Assembly (NCBI GenBank): GCA_902801165.1
Contig: CADCHI010000024.1
Coordinates: 1 to 57,712 of the forward strand
Length of the DNA: 57,712 bases
From: an uncultured Eubacteriales bacterium
GTDB taxonomy: Bacteria; Bacillota; Clostridia; Christensenellales; Aristaeellaceae
Reading direction: 5' to 3'
Made by a program: the position numbers and the translations under genes
Shown here: piece after piece, positions 16,088 to 24,359 of the stretch
Layout of the letters: each line of letters begins with the position of its first letter
How positions within the stretch are numbered: position 1 is the first letter of the stretch
Notes under the pieces: model-generated
Seen by the model: only the letters and a program-made list of their open reading frames with translations
Told to the model about the DNA's origin: nothing
Database searches by the model: none

Positions 16088-17131
16088 TTAGTCGAAGGTC
16101 CAGAAGTCCTCGACGTTGGTGCTGTCGACCATGAACAGATCGATGTTGGTCTTGTCCGGGACATCCTCGCCATTGTAGTAGGCGATGGCGCCGTCGAAGA
16201 TGAACTGGGCCAGAACCCACGCATCGACGTTCAGGCAGGCGGCGTAGTGGGGATCCTCGTCATGCAGCAGGCCGAAGGGCTCGGAACCATAGGCGCCCAT
16301 GGAGAACACCTTCACGTCGTCCTTGCCGAGCTGCTCCAGCGCGGACACAGCGCCCTGAGCGCCGTTGTCAACGTCGGAGATGATGTACTCGTAGGGCTGC
16401 ACCACGGCGGCGACGGCCTTCTCAGCGGTCTCGCGGTTGCCCTGGCTGTCGTACTTGTCGATGATGTTGACCTTGATGTCGTCGGCGGCGTTGAAGGTGT
16501 CATGCAGGCCCTCGAAGCGGATCTGGCAGTGCTCGGACACCGCGTTGGTCAGCTCGATGATGGTGGCCTCGGTCTGGCCCTTCGCGCGCAGATAGTCCAG
16601 GAAGTAGTTGGCGGTGATGACGCCGGTGTCGTACTGATCCCAGGTCACGGTGGTGATGACCTTCTCGGTCTCGGTGTTGCCTTCCTCGTCGCGCCACTCG
16701 CCGTCGAAGATGATGATCGGGATGCCAGCATCATAGGCGGCGTTCAGGGCTTCGCTGACGCCCGTGAAGGTGGTGGGGTCGACCATCATGATGTCCACCT
16801 TGTTGGAGATCATGTTCTCGATCTGCTTGGTCTGGGTCTCGTCGTTCAGGTCGCCGTCCTCGACGGTGATATCAGCGCCGTAGTAAGCGCCCAGCGCCTC
16901 GAGGCCGCTGGCAACCGCCGCGCACCACTCGTCGCCCTTGTAGACGATGGAGCAGCCGATGCGCTTGCCTTCCAGCACGTCGGTGTCCTGCAGCTGGACC
17001 GCCGCCGGGATGCCCAGGGCCGCAGCCTTCTCATCACCGGACAGGGTGGAAGTGTCGACGGTCTCCGCCAGCGCGGCGACGCTGGTCAGCAGCATGGCCA
17101 GCACCAGGATCAGGGAAAACAGCTTCTTCAT
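16088..17131 (-). CDS. Sugar ABC transporter substrate-binding protein (RbsB-like)
   Basis: 347 residues. The signal peptide MKKLFSLILVLAMLLTSVAALAE ends in an AxA site and has no lipobox Cys. The mature part is a type 1 periplasmic-binding (ribose/galactose-binding-like) fold: GKRIGCSIVYKGDEWCAAV, then VDIMMVDPTT, AGIPIIIFDGEWRDEEG, and DVKVFSMGAYGSEP. It should capture a sugar outside the membrane for the ATPase and permease encoded just upstream in transcription. A 10-bp hairpin precedes its AGGAGG ribosome site and a terminator follows the stop, so its mRNA may be present in excess over the other subunits. Ligand unknown. Confidence 0.92.
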   Translation of the reverse strand: MKKLFSLILVLAMLLTSVAALAETVDTSTLSGDEKAAALGIPAAVQLQDTDVLEGKRIGCSIVYKGDEWCAAVASGLEALGAYYGADITVEDGDLNDETQTKQIENMISNKVDIMMVDPTTFTGVSEALNAAYDAGIPIIIFDGEWRDEEGNTETEKVITTVTWDQYDTGVITANYFLDYLRAKGQTEATIIELTNAVSEHCQIRFEGLHDTFNAADDIKVNIIDKYDSQGNRETAEKAVAAVVQPYEYIISDVDNGAQGAVSALEQLGKDDVKVFSMGAYGSEPFGLLHDEDPHYAACLNVDAWVLAQFIFDGAIAYYNGEDVPDKTNIDLFMVDSTNVEDFWTFD

Positions 17132-17152
17132 GGATACAACCTCCTCTTTTTA

Positions 17153-17176
17153 TTTAAACAGGCGCACCTGTTTAAA
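17153..17176 (-). other. Perfect hairpin just upstream of the RbsB-like gene
   Basis: TTTAAACAGG / CCTGTTTAAA with a 4-base loop, followed on the minus strand by TAAAAAGAGGAGG, so the stem ends a few bases before the ribosome site. It could be an attenuator after the ATPase gene or a 5' stabiliser of the binding-protein mRNA. A similar hairpin precedes the other binding-protein gene at 52440. Confidence 0.65.
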
Positions 17177-17224
17177 AATCGTGAATGGGTCCGGCCGGGA
17201 GGCCGGAGGTGACGGGTCTGTGGT

Positions 17225-18703
17225 TTACACGCACATCGCCATGATCTTCTCCTGGGTGGCCTCCTCGGCGGTCAGCTCGCCCATCTTGTGGCCCTCGTGC
17301 ATGACCATGATGCGGTCGCACATGCCCAGCAGCTCGGGCATCTCGGAGGAGATCATGATGACGGTCTTGCCCTCCTTGACCATCTCGTTGATCAGGCGGT
17401 AGATCTCGGACTTCGCGCCGACGTCGATGCCTCGGGTGGGCTCGTCCAGGAACAGGATCTCCGCCTCCTGGAACAGCCACTTGGCGATGACGACCTTCTG
17501 CTGGTTGCCGCCGGAGAGGTACTGCACCTCGGTGTCCATGGACGGCGTGATCACGCGCAGCTTCTTGGCGTATTCCTGGCTCAGCGTCTCCTCCAGGTCG
17601 CTCTTGATGACGCCCCTGGGGGCGATGCGGGGCAGGTTGACCAGCGTGGTGTTGCGCTTGACGGTCATGATCTGCACCAGGCCCTGCAGCTTGCGGTCCT
17701 CGGGAATCAGGCCGAGGCCGTCCTTGATGGCGTCCGCGAAGGTGCGGTAGTGGGTCTTCTTGCCGCGCACGAACACCTCGCCGGACTCGGGCTTGTCGAT
17801 GCCCAGAATCGCCCGGGCCAGCTCGGTGCGGCCTGCGCCGACCAAACCGGAGATGCCGAAGACCTCGCCTGCTTTCACTTCAAAGCTGATGTCCTTCAGG
17901 ATGCCCCGGGACAGGTGCTTGACCTCCAGGATCGTGCCGCCGATGTTGCCGGGCTCCTTCGGGTATTCCTGGCCCATTTCGCGGCCGACCATCATGTTGA
18001 TCAGGCTGGTGCGGTCAAGCTGTCCGATGGGCAGCGTGTCGATGTGCCGGCCGTCGCGCAGCACGGACACGTTGTCGCACAGGTCGAACACCTCGTCCAG
18101 GCGGTGGGAGATGTAGATGATGGTGATGCCCTTCTCCCGCAGCTGGCGGACGATGCGGAACATGACCTCCAGCTCGCGGTTGGTCAGCACGGCCGAGGGC
18201 TCGTCCATGACCAGGATCTTGGAGTTGTTGTTGATGGCGTGCATGATCTCGACGATCTGCTTCTTGGCCACCGTCAGGCTGGACACCTGCGCGTTGACGT
18301 CGATGTCCATGCCCAGGTCGTCCACGATCTCGCGGGCGCGCTGGCGCATGCCCTTCCAGTCCACCAGGTGGCCCTTCATCATCACGTTGCCCAGAAACAT
18401 GTTCTCGGCCACGGACAGCGGCTCGGCCAGCTTGATCTCCTGGTGCACCACGCTGATGCCGGCGGCGCGCGCCTCGATGGGAGAGGCGAACTTGCGGCTC
18501 TGGCCCTCCAGCACGATCTCGCCGTGCTCCGGGTGGTAGATGCCCGCCAGCACCTTGATCAGCGTGGACTTGCCCGCGCCGTTTTCACCCACCAGGCCGT
18601 GGATGGTGCCGCGCTCGATGTTGATGGTCACATCGTCCAGCGCCTTGACGCCCGGAAATTCCTTGGTGATGCCCTTCAGGCTCAATATGATATCCCTGCT
18701 CAT
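17225..18703 (-). CDS. Sugar ABC transporter ATP-binding protein (RbsA/MglA/XylG-like, two ATPase domains)
   Basis: 492 residues from the ATG at 18703; the open frame extends far upstream within the permease coding region and should be ignored. Domain 1 has Walker A GENGAGKST near residue 39, a degenerate signature (SSLTVAKKQIVEI) and Walker B ILVMDEPSAVL. Domain 2 has a modified Walker A (GLVGAGRTELARAILG), a canonical YLSGGNQQKVVIAKWL signature and ILFLDEPTRGIDVGAK. This asymmetric tandem layout is that of CUT2 sugar importers. It energises uptake with the permease (18745-19731) and the binding protein (16088-17131). Cytosolic face of the membrane. Confidence 0.95.
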   Translation of the reverse strand: MSRDIILSLKGITKEFPGVKALDDVTINIERGTIHGLVGENGAGKSTLIKVLAGIYHPEHGEIVLEGQSRKFASPIEARAAGISVVHQEIKLAEPLSVAENMFLGNVMMKGHLVDWKGMRQRAREIVDDLGMDIDVNAQVSSLTVAKKQIVEIMHAINNNSKILVMDEPSAVLTNRELEVMFRIVRQLREKGITIIYISHRLDEVFDLCDNVSVLRDGRHIDTLPIGQLDRTSLINMMVGREMGQEYPKEPGNIGGTILEVKHLSRGILKDISFEVKAGEVFGISGLVGAGRTELARAILGIDKPESGEVFVRGKKTHYRTFADAIKDGLGLIPEDRKLQGLVQIMTVKRNTTLVNLPRIAPRGVIKSDLEETLSQEYAKKLRVITPSMDTEVQYLSGGNQQKVVIAKWLFQEAEILFLDEPTRGIDVGAKSEIYRLINEMVKEGKTVIMISSEMPELLGMCDRIMVMHEGHKMGELTAEEATQEKIMAMCV

Positions 18704-18744
18704 TTCATCCCAACCTTTCTCAGTTTCATCGTCCACTGTCAAGG

Positions 18745-19731
18745 TCAGGACTTTTTGCGGTTGGACACGACGTCGAGCACGATGGCCAGCACCAGCACGA
18801 TGCCCTTCAGCACGTCCTGCACGAAGGGATCGACGCCCATCATGGAGAAGCCGTTGAACAGCGTGTTCAGGAAGATGCAGCCGAACATGGTGCCCAGCAC
18901 GAAGCCCTTGCCGCCCGCCAGGGAGACGCCGCCGATGATGGAGGAGATGACCGCGTCGAACTCGTAGTTCTGGCCGTTGGTGACGGCGACGGAGTTCAGG
19001 CGGCTCATCAGGATCAGGCCGCCGAAGGTGGCCAGGATGCCGCCCAGCACGAAGGTGCCGAAGTGGATCAGCTTCACGTTGATGCCGGAGAAGAAGGCGG
19101 CCTCGCGGCTGCCGCCCACCGCGTACAGCTTGCGGCCGATGCGGGTCTTGGAGGTGACGAACTGTGCGATGATGTACAGCGCCAGCATGATGACCACGCA
19201 GATCGGTATGACGTTCAGCACGTAGCCGCGGCCCAGCCAAGAGATCTCCTTGGGCATCTTCGGGATCGGGACGGCCTGGGTGATCAGCTTGGCCACGCCG
19301 TAGCAGATGTACTGGTTGCCCAGCGTGGCGATCATGGCCGGCACGCCGATGTAGGAGACCAGCAGGCCGTTCAGGGAACCCACGCAGATGCCGATCAAGA
19401 ACATGATGAGGATTGCCGGCAGAATGGGCCAGCCGGCGTTTTTCATCAGGATGCCGCCGACGCAGCTGGTCAGGCAGACCAGGCGGCCCAGGGAGAGGTC
19501 GAAGTTACCGGTCAGCAGCATGATGGACTGTCCGAGAGCCACGATGGCCACAGTCGCCGTCTGGAGCAGGATGGTCTTCCAGTTCTGCCAGGTCAGGAAG
19601 TACTGCGCGCCGAATTTCACGTACGACAGTATGGTGAACACGATGACCAGCAGCGCGATGCCCACCAGGGACATCCACTTTTTGACAAACGATTTGATTC
19701 TGTTGGGGGTGGAAACGCTCGCAGTATTCAT
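18745..19731 (-). CDS. Sugar ABC transporter permease (RbsC-like)
   Basis: 328 residues, about 9-10 hydrophobic helices. CUT2 permease landmarks are LTGNFDLSLGRLVCLTS (the usual GIDLSVG-type motif), NGLLVSYIGVPAMIATLGNQYI, IGRKLYAVGGSREAAFFSGINV (cytosolic loop contacting the ATPase) and SSIIGGVSLAGGKGFVLGTMFG. It forms the transmembrane channel of the importer with the ATPase encoded 41 bases downstream. It lies after the NagB-like gene in the same direction with a short gap, so one operon is likely. Confidence 0.94.
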   Translation of the reverse strand: MNTASVSTPNRIKSFVKKWMSLVGIALLVIVFTILSYVKFGAQYFLTWQNWKTILLQTATVAIVALGQSIMLLTGNFDLSLGRLVCLTSCVGGILMKNAGWPILPAILIMFLIGICVGSLNGLLVSYIGVPAMIATLGNQYICYGVAKLITQAVPIPKMPKEISWLGRGYVLNVIPICVVIMLALYIIAQFVTSKTRIGRKLYAVGGSREAAFFSGINVKLIHFGTFVLGGILATFGGLILMSRLNSVAVTNGQNYEFDAVISSIIGGVSLAGGKGFVLGTMFGCIFLNTLFNGFSMMGVDPFVQDVLKGIVLVLAIVLDVVSNRKKS

Positions 19732-19782
19732 TCAATCAGTCCTCCCGATTCTTCAAAACAACTCTGTGGCCTTCACCGGCGA

Positions 19783-20751
19783 TCAGTAGCCGACCTTCTC
19801 CCAGCACTCGAAGGGCGCCGCGACCTCCTCGCTGATGTAGACCTGGGTCTTCATGGTCTGAAGCATCGAGCTGGGCACCAGAGGCGTCACCGGGCCGTGG
19901 GTGACCAGGCGGGACGTCATGCGCTGCCAGGAGGAGAAGGTGTTGTTGGTCAGCAGGGCGTGCACCTCGATGCGCTCCTTGGCCCGCTTCACGTCCACGG
20001 GGCCGATGGTGGCCGCCCTGGGCGGCACGCTGGTCACGTAGCCGGACTGGCCGAACACGCCGTGCAGGCTGTTCTGCGCCACTGTCAGCGGGTGCAGCGT
20101 TACGATGCGGGCCTCCAGGTTCAGCCACTCGTCGATGTCGTCCCGCACGAACTCCGGCACGGGATCGATGAAGGCCGCGTGGCCGGTCCAGCCGGGGGAG
20201 GTGGAGATGATGTCCGCGCCGCCCTCGGTGATGTCGTTGATCAGCTTGGAGTAGTGGCCGATGTTCGCGTTCGTCGGATAGTGGACGTTCTCCAGCGGCA
20301 TGCGCAGCTTGGGGTCGATCTGGTACACCAGGTACTTCAGCATCGAGTGCACGAAGCCGGCCTCGTAGGTCTCGGGGGCGATGTTGCCCTCGTCGTCAGC
20401 CCACTCGTCCTCGGCGAAGATGTGCACCTTGGAGCAGTCCACCTGGAAGTAGTTGATCAGCTGCGCCAGGGGGATGTAGGTCTCGGGCTCCGGGTTGCCC
20501 AGGATCATGGAGAACTTCCTGCCGGCTTCGCTGGCGGCCTTGAGGCGGGCAAACAGCGTGGCGATCAGCACCGGGTGGGGGTTCATCATGACCTTCACCT
20601 TGAACTCGGGGTGCTGCCAATCCTCGTGCTTTTCCAGCTCTTCGCGGGTCAGAAGGCGCACGCGCTCGCAGACCTCACGATCCTTGAACGGCACATAGTC
20701 GCCCGATTTGAAGTAGAATTTCGTCGGAGGATCAAAGATGATGTCTTTCAT
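19783..20751 (-). CDS. NagB-like sugar-phosphate isomerase/deaminase, altered active site
   Basis: 322 residues, longer than typical glucosamine-6-phosphate deaminase (about 240-270). The NagB/RpiA/6-phosphogluconolactonase fold is visible as VLIATLFARLKAASEAGRKFSMILG, IFAEDEWADDEG (counterpart of the catalytic MDEY/DEW region) and TSPGWTGHAAFIDPVPEF (counterpart of GVDGHIAFNEP). In that second motif the canonical Asp is Thr, the His is kept, and Glu is replaced by Asp, so the amino-sugar deaminase chemistry may differ. Its ATG overlaps the stop of the NagA-like gene by four bases (ATGA), showing coupling. It probably acts on the phosphosugar released by that deacetylase; the exact sugar is unknown. 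Confidence 0.78.
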   Translation of the reverse strand: MKDIIFDPPTKFYFKSGDYVPFKDREVCERVRLLTREELEKHEDWQHPEFKVKVMMNPHPVLIATLFARLKAASEAGRKFSMILGNPEPETYIPLAQLINYFQVDCSKVHIFAEDEWADDEGNIAPETYEAGFVHSMLKYLVYQIDPKLRMPLENVHYPTNANIGHYSKLINDITEGGADIISTSPGWTGHAAFIDPVPEFVRDDIDEWLNLEARIVTLHPLTVAQNSLHGVFGQSGYVTSVPPRAATIGPVDVKRAKERIEVHALLTNNTFSSWQRMTSRLVTHGPVTPLVPSSMLQTMKTQVYISEEVAAPFECWEKVGY

Positions 20752-21899
20752 GGCTGCTCTTCTCCTTTTATTAGAATGGTTTTGACTTCCATATTATAGT
20801 CGGTGAGGATGAGGTCCGCCCGCTTGCCCACGGCGATCTCGCCGCGATCCGTGAAGCCGGTGGCCTGGGCGGGGTTGTAGGAGGCGAACTGGAACACGTT
20901 GACGATGGAGGCGCCGGTGTGCTTCATCATGTTGCGGCAGGCGACGTCCAGCGTCAGCTTGGAGCCGGCGATCTCGCCGGTCCAGTCGAAGTTGATGTCG
21001 TACACCCCGTCATAGCCCGGGGGCGTGGGGCCGTCCGCCGCGTAGGCGTCGGAGATCAGTATGATCCTGTCATCGCCCTTGATCTTGCGCACCAGCCGCA
21101 GCATGAAGGGGTCCACGTGGATGCCCCGGCTGTCGCAGATCAGCTCGGCGTAGATGTCGTCGTGGAAGTTCACGTATTCGTCCACGCAGACGCCCTTCAC
21201 CTCGGGGTACTTCTCGATGGTGCCTGTGGCGTCCGTGTGGTGGGTGCCGATGCGCAGCCCGTAGGGCTTCACCGCGTCCAGCTGGAAGGGCTCCGCCTCG
21301 CTGTGGGCGACGGCAAACACCGCGTTGGGATTGGCGGCCTTCACGTCCCGCACGTAATCCAGGATGTGCTCCCGCTCCGGGGCGACGCACCACACCCGGG
21401 CCAGGTCCTTGGCGGCGTCGATGATCGGCTGGTACTGCGCCTTTTCGATCGGCCCGCGCCAGGGGTTGTTCTCCTTGTCGCAGCCGAACTTGGGGTTCAG
21501 GTAGGGGCCTTCCATGTACAGGCCGCCGATGTTGGCGCAGCGGGGGTCCGCCATGGCCTTCCGGATGCAGGCGATGCTGTCCAGCCAGCCCTGCTGGTCC
21601 ATGCTGAAGTACAGCGCGGGCAGCACGGTGGTCGTGCCGTGGCGCAGGTGGTGCCGGGCCGCGGCGATGGGGTCGTCGATGAAGAATACCCGGTCGGAGG
21701 CGTGGGTGTGGATGTCGATCAGCCCGGGGCCCACGAACAGGCCGCCGGCGTCGAGGGTCTCACAGCCCTCCGGGACCGGCGTGGTGCGCATTTCGCCGAA
21801 GCCGGCGATCATCCCGTCCTCGATGAACAGGACGGCCTCCGGAATCAGGTGGTCGCGCATCACCAGTGTCGCGTTGACGATGGCCTTCACGCTATGCAC
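20748..21899 (-). CDS. N-acetylglucosamine-6-phosphate deacetylase-like amidohydrolase (NagA family)
   Basis: 383 residues, the family length. The amidohydrolase barrel shows GPGLIDIHTHASD, YMEGPYLNPKFGC (metal-binding Glu as in NagA EGPF), AVAHSEAEPF and GTHHTDATGTI (metal His residues), ILISDAYAADG (catalytic Asp), and the C-terminal FTDRGEIAVGKRADLILTD. Known family members remove the acetyl group from N-acetyl amino-sugar 6-phosphates in the cytosol. The start is GTG at 21899, overlapping the previous gene by 8 bases; a second in-frame GTG at 21890 is also possible. It is followed by the coupled NagB-like gene and a CUT2 importer. Confidence 0.85.
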   Translation of the reverse strand: MHSVKAIVNATLVMRDHLIPEAVLFIEDGMIAGFGEMRTTPVPEGCETLDAGGLFVGPGLIDIHTHASDRVFFIDDPIAAARHHLRHGTTTVLPALYFSMDQQGWLDSIACIRKAMADPRCANIGGLYMEGPYLNPKFGCDKENNPWRGPIEKAQYQPIIDAAKDLARVWCVAPEREHILDYVRDVKAANPNAVFAVAHSEAEPFQLDAVKPYGLRIGTHHTDATGTIEKYPEVKGVCVDEYVNFHDDIYAELICDSRGIHVDPFMLRLVRKIKGDDRIILISDAYAADGPTPPGYDGVYDINFDWTGEIAGSKLTLDVACRNMMKHTGASIVNVFQFASYNPAQATGFTDRGEIAVGKRADLILTDYNMEVKTILIKGEEQP

Positions 21900-23250
21900 C
21901 TTCTTTTCCTGGTTTCAGTTCGTCCAGCAGCGCCAGGCCCTCGTCGATGATCCGCTCCGCCACGCCCGCGGCGTAGACCGAGCTGCGGGCCTCGTAGCCG
22001 CCCTCGTCGTAGGCCTCCCGCATGGGGAAGTAGCCCTCGTAGCCGTTGGTGATGCAGCAGGGCAGCACCAGCGCCCAGTCCGGGGCCTGCTTCAGCGCCC
22101 GACCGATGCCCGTGAAGGGCTCGCCGGGGAGGCCCACCAGCGCCACGTCGCCGATGACGGCGCAGGTCAGGGGCATCTCGAAGGCGCTGGGCCCGTGCTC
22201 CAGCCGGAGCATCCGCTCCGCCTCGGCCACCACGGTGGTCAGCTCCATGCCCTCGAAGGGGATCTCCGCGTCCCGACCGGCCCGGTGAAGGGCCTCGTAG
22301 CGGCGGGCGGTCTCCAGCTCCTCCGGGCGAGGCAGGTTCGAGGGCACCTCGATGCGCCGGATCCTGCCGGCGAGGCGGTCGACCTCGCGCCAGCAAACCT
22401 TGTCGTAGACCTGGAGCACCGCGCCGGCCACCACGTTGCCGATGTGCCGGGCGTGGCCGTATCCCCGGGCCACGTCGTCAAAATCCATGAAGAGGTCGTT
22501 CAGGTCGCCGCCCACGGGGTGGACGTTGACGTGGTTGACGTCGCCCTGGGCCCCGTTGAAGAACAGGCAGCGCACGCCGTCCAGCGCCTTCTCCACCCGC
22601 CGGCGCAGGAACCCGGGCCAGTCCGCCGAGAGCCGGCTGCCGCCCACCACGTCGGGGTGGTTCCCGAAGTTGACCAGAACGATGTCCGGCGCGCCTTCCC
22701 GCTGGAAGCGCAGCACGTTCACCCGGTCGTCCACCTCGCCGATGGGGGCGAGGATGTCCGGGTTGTTGACGCCCGGATTGGTGCGGATGCCGCCGTCGCG
22801 CATGCGGAAGCGCCGGACGAAGGCGACGCCCGGGGCGCGGCCGGTGCCGCAGCCCATGCGGGCGGGCTTGAGGTCCTCCATCGCCGCGCGGGCGGCGTCG
22901 GCGAGGCGAGCCTCCAGCCAGCGGGTGTATTCCGCCACGGCGGGGTCGTCGCCCTCGCCCCAGAAGGGGGAGGTGTGGGTGTGGGTGGCGGAGATGAACA
23001 CGCATTCCGGCGCGATGCCGGCCGCCTCGGCGACGCGGGCCCGGCAGCGGTCGTACACCGCCGTCGGCGCGAGGCCGCAGTTGTCCACGCTGACAAAGGC
23101 CAGGGCGCTCTCCCCGCAGCGCAATGCGAGGACGTTGACCTCCAGCGGGTCCAGCACGCCCTCGGCGGTCCTGGGGACATAGTAGCCCGATATTCCAATG
23201 CCCATCAGGGGCGTGATATCCATTCGAGCGAAACCAGCTTTCAGAGTCAT
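21892..23250 (-). CDS. Neutral/alkaline ceramidase-like N-terminal domain protein, cytosolic
   Basis: 452 residues. It matches the catalytic N-terminal domain of neutral ceramidase-like proteins: FARMDITPLMGIGISGYY, ISATHTHTSPFW (conserved HTHxxP), FGNHPDVVGGS, FFNGAQGDVNHV (conserved NGxxGDVN) and GLPGEPFTGIG. These residues bind zinc in the amidase family. The usual C-terminal immunoglobulin-like domain and a signal peptide are absent, so it should act inside the cell, which makes true ceramide an unlikely substrate. It is the first gene of the NagA/NagB/ABC operon, directly behind a near-consensus promoter. Hydrolysis of an N-acylated or otherwise modified sugar is inference from context. 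Confidence 0.85.
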   Translation of the reverse strand: MTLKAGFARMDITPLMGIGISGYYVPRTAEGVLDPLEVNVLALRCGESALAFVSVDNCGLAPTAVYDRCRARVAEAAGIAPECVFISATHTHTSPFWGEGDDPAVAEYTRWLEARLADAARAAMEDLKPARMGCGTGRAPGVAFVRRFRMRDGGIRTNPGVNNPDILAPIGEVDDRVNVLRFQREGAPDIVLVNFGNHPDVVGGSRLSADWPGFLRRRVEKALDGVRCLFFNGAQGDVNHVNVHPVGGDLNDLFMDFDDVARGYGHARHIGNVVAGAVLQVYDKVCWREVDRLAGRIRRIEVPSNLPRPEELETARRYEALHRAGRDAEIPFEGMELTTVVAEAERMLRLEHGPSAFEMPLTCAVIGDVALVGLPGEPFTGIGRALKQAPDWALVLPCCITNGYEGYFPMREAYDEGGYEARSSVYAAGVAERIIDEGLALLDELKPGKEGA

Positions 23251-23288
23251 GTGCCCGCCTCGCTTCCCATGATAAATTCCATGGTGAT

Positions 23289-23317
23289 ATTTTAACTGTA
23301 ATTTTCATATTTGTCAA
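23289..23317 (-). promoter_or_regulatory. Promoter of the ceramidase-like/NagA/NagB/ABC operon
   Basis: On the minus strand TTGACA (23317-23312), a 17-base spacer and TAAAAT (23294-23289), about 40 bases before the start codon at 23250. Confidence 0.85.
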
Positions 23318-23549
23318 CAAAATTCCCTTGGGTATTGTACATTATCATCAAAATCGATAGAATAAAACGCAAAAAATTATGAAAGAAGCACAAACAAAAG
23401 CCGCGCAGTATTGAATTTTAGTTTTGATTTTGGAAATCTCAGAAGGGGAGCGCCCGGGTGACGGAGCGCACGGCCCAGAGGGAAAACTGAATAGGAAAAA
23501 GAAAAATAATATTTTCTATATGAAAATGAAATGGTCGAAAAACAAAAAT

Positions 23550-23578
23550 TTGACAAGCTGTGATTTATTCGATATAAT
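23550..23578 (+). promoter_or_regulatory. Consensus promoter of the TIM-like/YjbQ/DeoR operon
   Basis: Perfect TTGACA (23550-23555), 17-base spacer, perfect TATAAT (23573-23578), 35 bases before the start codon at 23613. Such a strong promoter next to a DeoR gene suggests repression. Confidence 0.92.
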
Positions 23579-23612
23579 GACAATAGAAAAAACTGAAAGA
23601 GAGGCGCTTTTT

Positions 23613-24305
23613 ATGACGAATATCAAGGCTCCCTTCTTTGAAATCGGGCCGAAGTCCTACCTCTACGGGCAGGATGTCATCGACCTGGCCGTGGCTGCCG
23701 ACGCCGCCAGCGAGCGGTACGGGGTGGACATCATCTTCACCACGCCCGTGGTGGAGATCGCCCGGGTCAAGGCCGCGACCCGGCACATCCACGTCTTCGC
23801 CCCCCACATGGACCCGCTGCGTCCGGGCCGGGGCCTGGCGGACACGCTGCCGGAATCGCTGGTGGCCGCGGGCGCGGAGGGTGTCATGCTGAACCACTGT
23901 GAAAAGCCGCTGAGCCTGAGCGTGCTGAAGGCGACCATCGAGCGGGCGAAGGAAGTGGGCCTGACGACCATCGTCTGCGCCGATTCCTGCGCGGAGGCCG
24001 GGATGATTGCCCACCTGAAGCCGGACATCATCGTGGCCGAGCCGTCGGAGCTGGTGGGCACGGGCGTCTCCTGCGGGCCGGAATACGTCAAGACCGCCAC
24101 CCGGGCCGTGAAGGACGTGGACCCGGATATCCTGGTGCTGACCGCGGCGGGCATCGCCAACGGCCAGGACGTGTATGACATCATCGCCGCCGGCGCGGAC
24201 GCCACGGGCTCCTCGTCCGGCGTCGCCAAGGCCGCCGACCGGGCCGCGATGGTGGACGAGATGATCAGCGCCGTGCGCCGCGCCTGGGACGAGCGGCACG
24301 CGTAA
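23613..24305 (+). CDS. Triose-phosphate-isomerase-fold protein, archaeal-type short form
   Basis: 230 residues from the ATG at 23613 with GAAAGAGAGG upstream; the frame is open upstream through the promoter but that part is not coding. Landmarks of a short TIM are the motif VMLNHCEKPLS (counterpart of the GHSERR electrophilic His region), ADSCAEAGMIAHLKPDIIVAEPSELVGTG (catalytic Glu in loop 6 region) and LTAAGIANGQDVYDIIAAGADATGSSSGVAKA (phosphate-binding loops). The arrangement resembles archaeal TIMs (about 225 residues) rather than the 250-residue bacterial form. Because it belongs to a sugar operon and not a glycolytic cluster, it may isomerise another short phosphosugar such as a tetrulose phosphate (inference). 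Confidence 0.82.
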   Translation: MTNIKAPFFEIGPKSYLYGQDVIDLAVAADAASERYGVDIIFTTPVVEIARVKAATRHIHVFAPHMDPLRPGRGLADTLPESLVAAGAEGVMLNHCEKPLSLSVLKATIERAKEVGLTTIVCADSCAEAGMIAHLKPDIIVAEPSELVGTGVSCGPEYVKTATRAVKDVDPDILVLTAAGIANGQDVYDIIAAGADATGSSSGVAKAADRAAMVDEMISAVRRAWDERHA

Positions 24306-24359
24306 CGGCGCGCACAGCCAGTCAATCAATTGCACACAACATAAAGGAGGAAACACAAC

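Larger units (their letters stand above)
23251..23612. other. AT-rich divergent regulatory region (362 bases, no gene)
   Basis: The two catabolic arms diverge from here. It is far more AT-rich than its surroundings and holds the minus promoter at 23289-23317 and the plus promoter at 23550-23578. I see no clear operator palindrome between them, though A-rich tracts at 23380-23400 and 23490-23550 could hold DeoR sites. A more GC-rich patch lies at 23437-23480. Confidence 0.7.

Noticed and set aside
21514-23295. Plus-strand open frame of 593 codons opposite the ceramidase-like gene
   Set aside because: Antisense of a well-supported gene family with conserved motifs; composition is that of a shadow frame.
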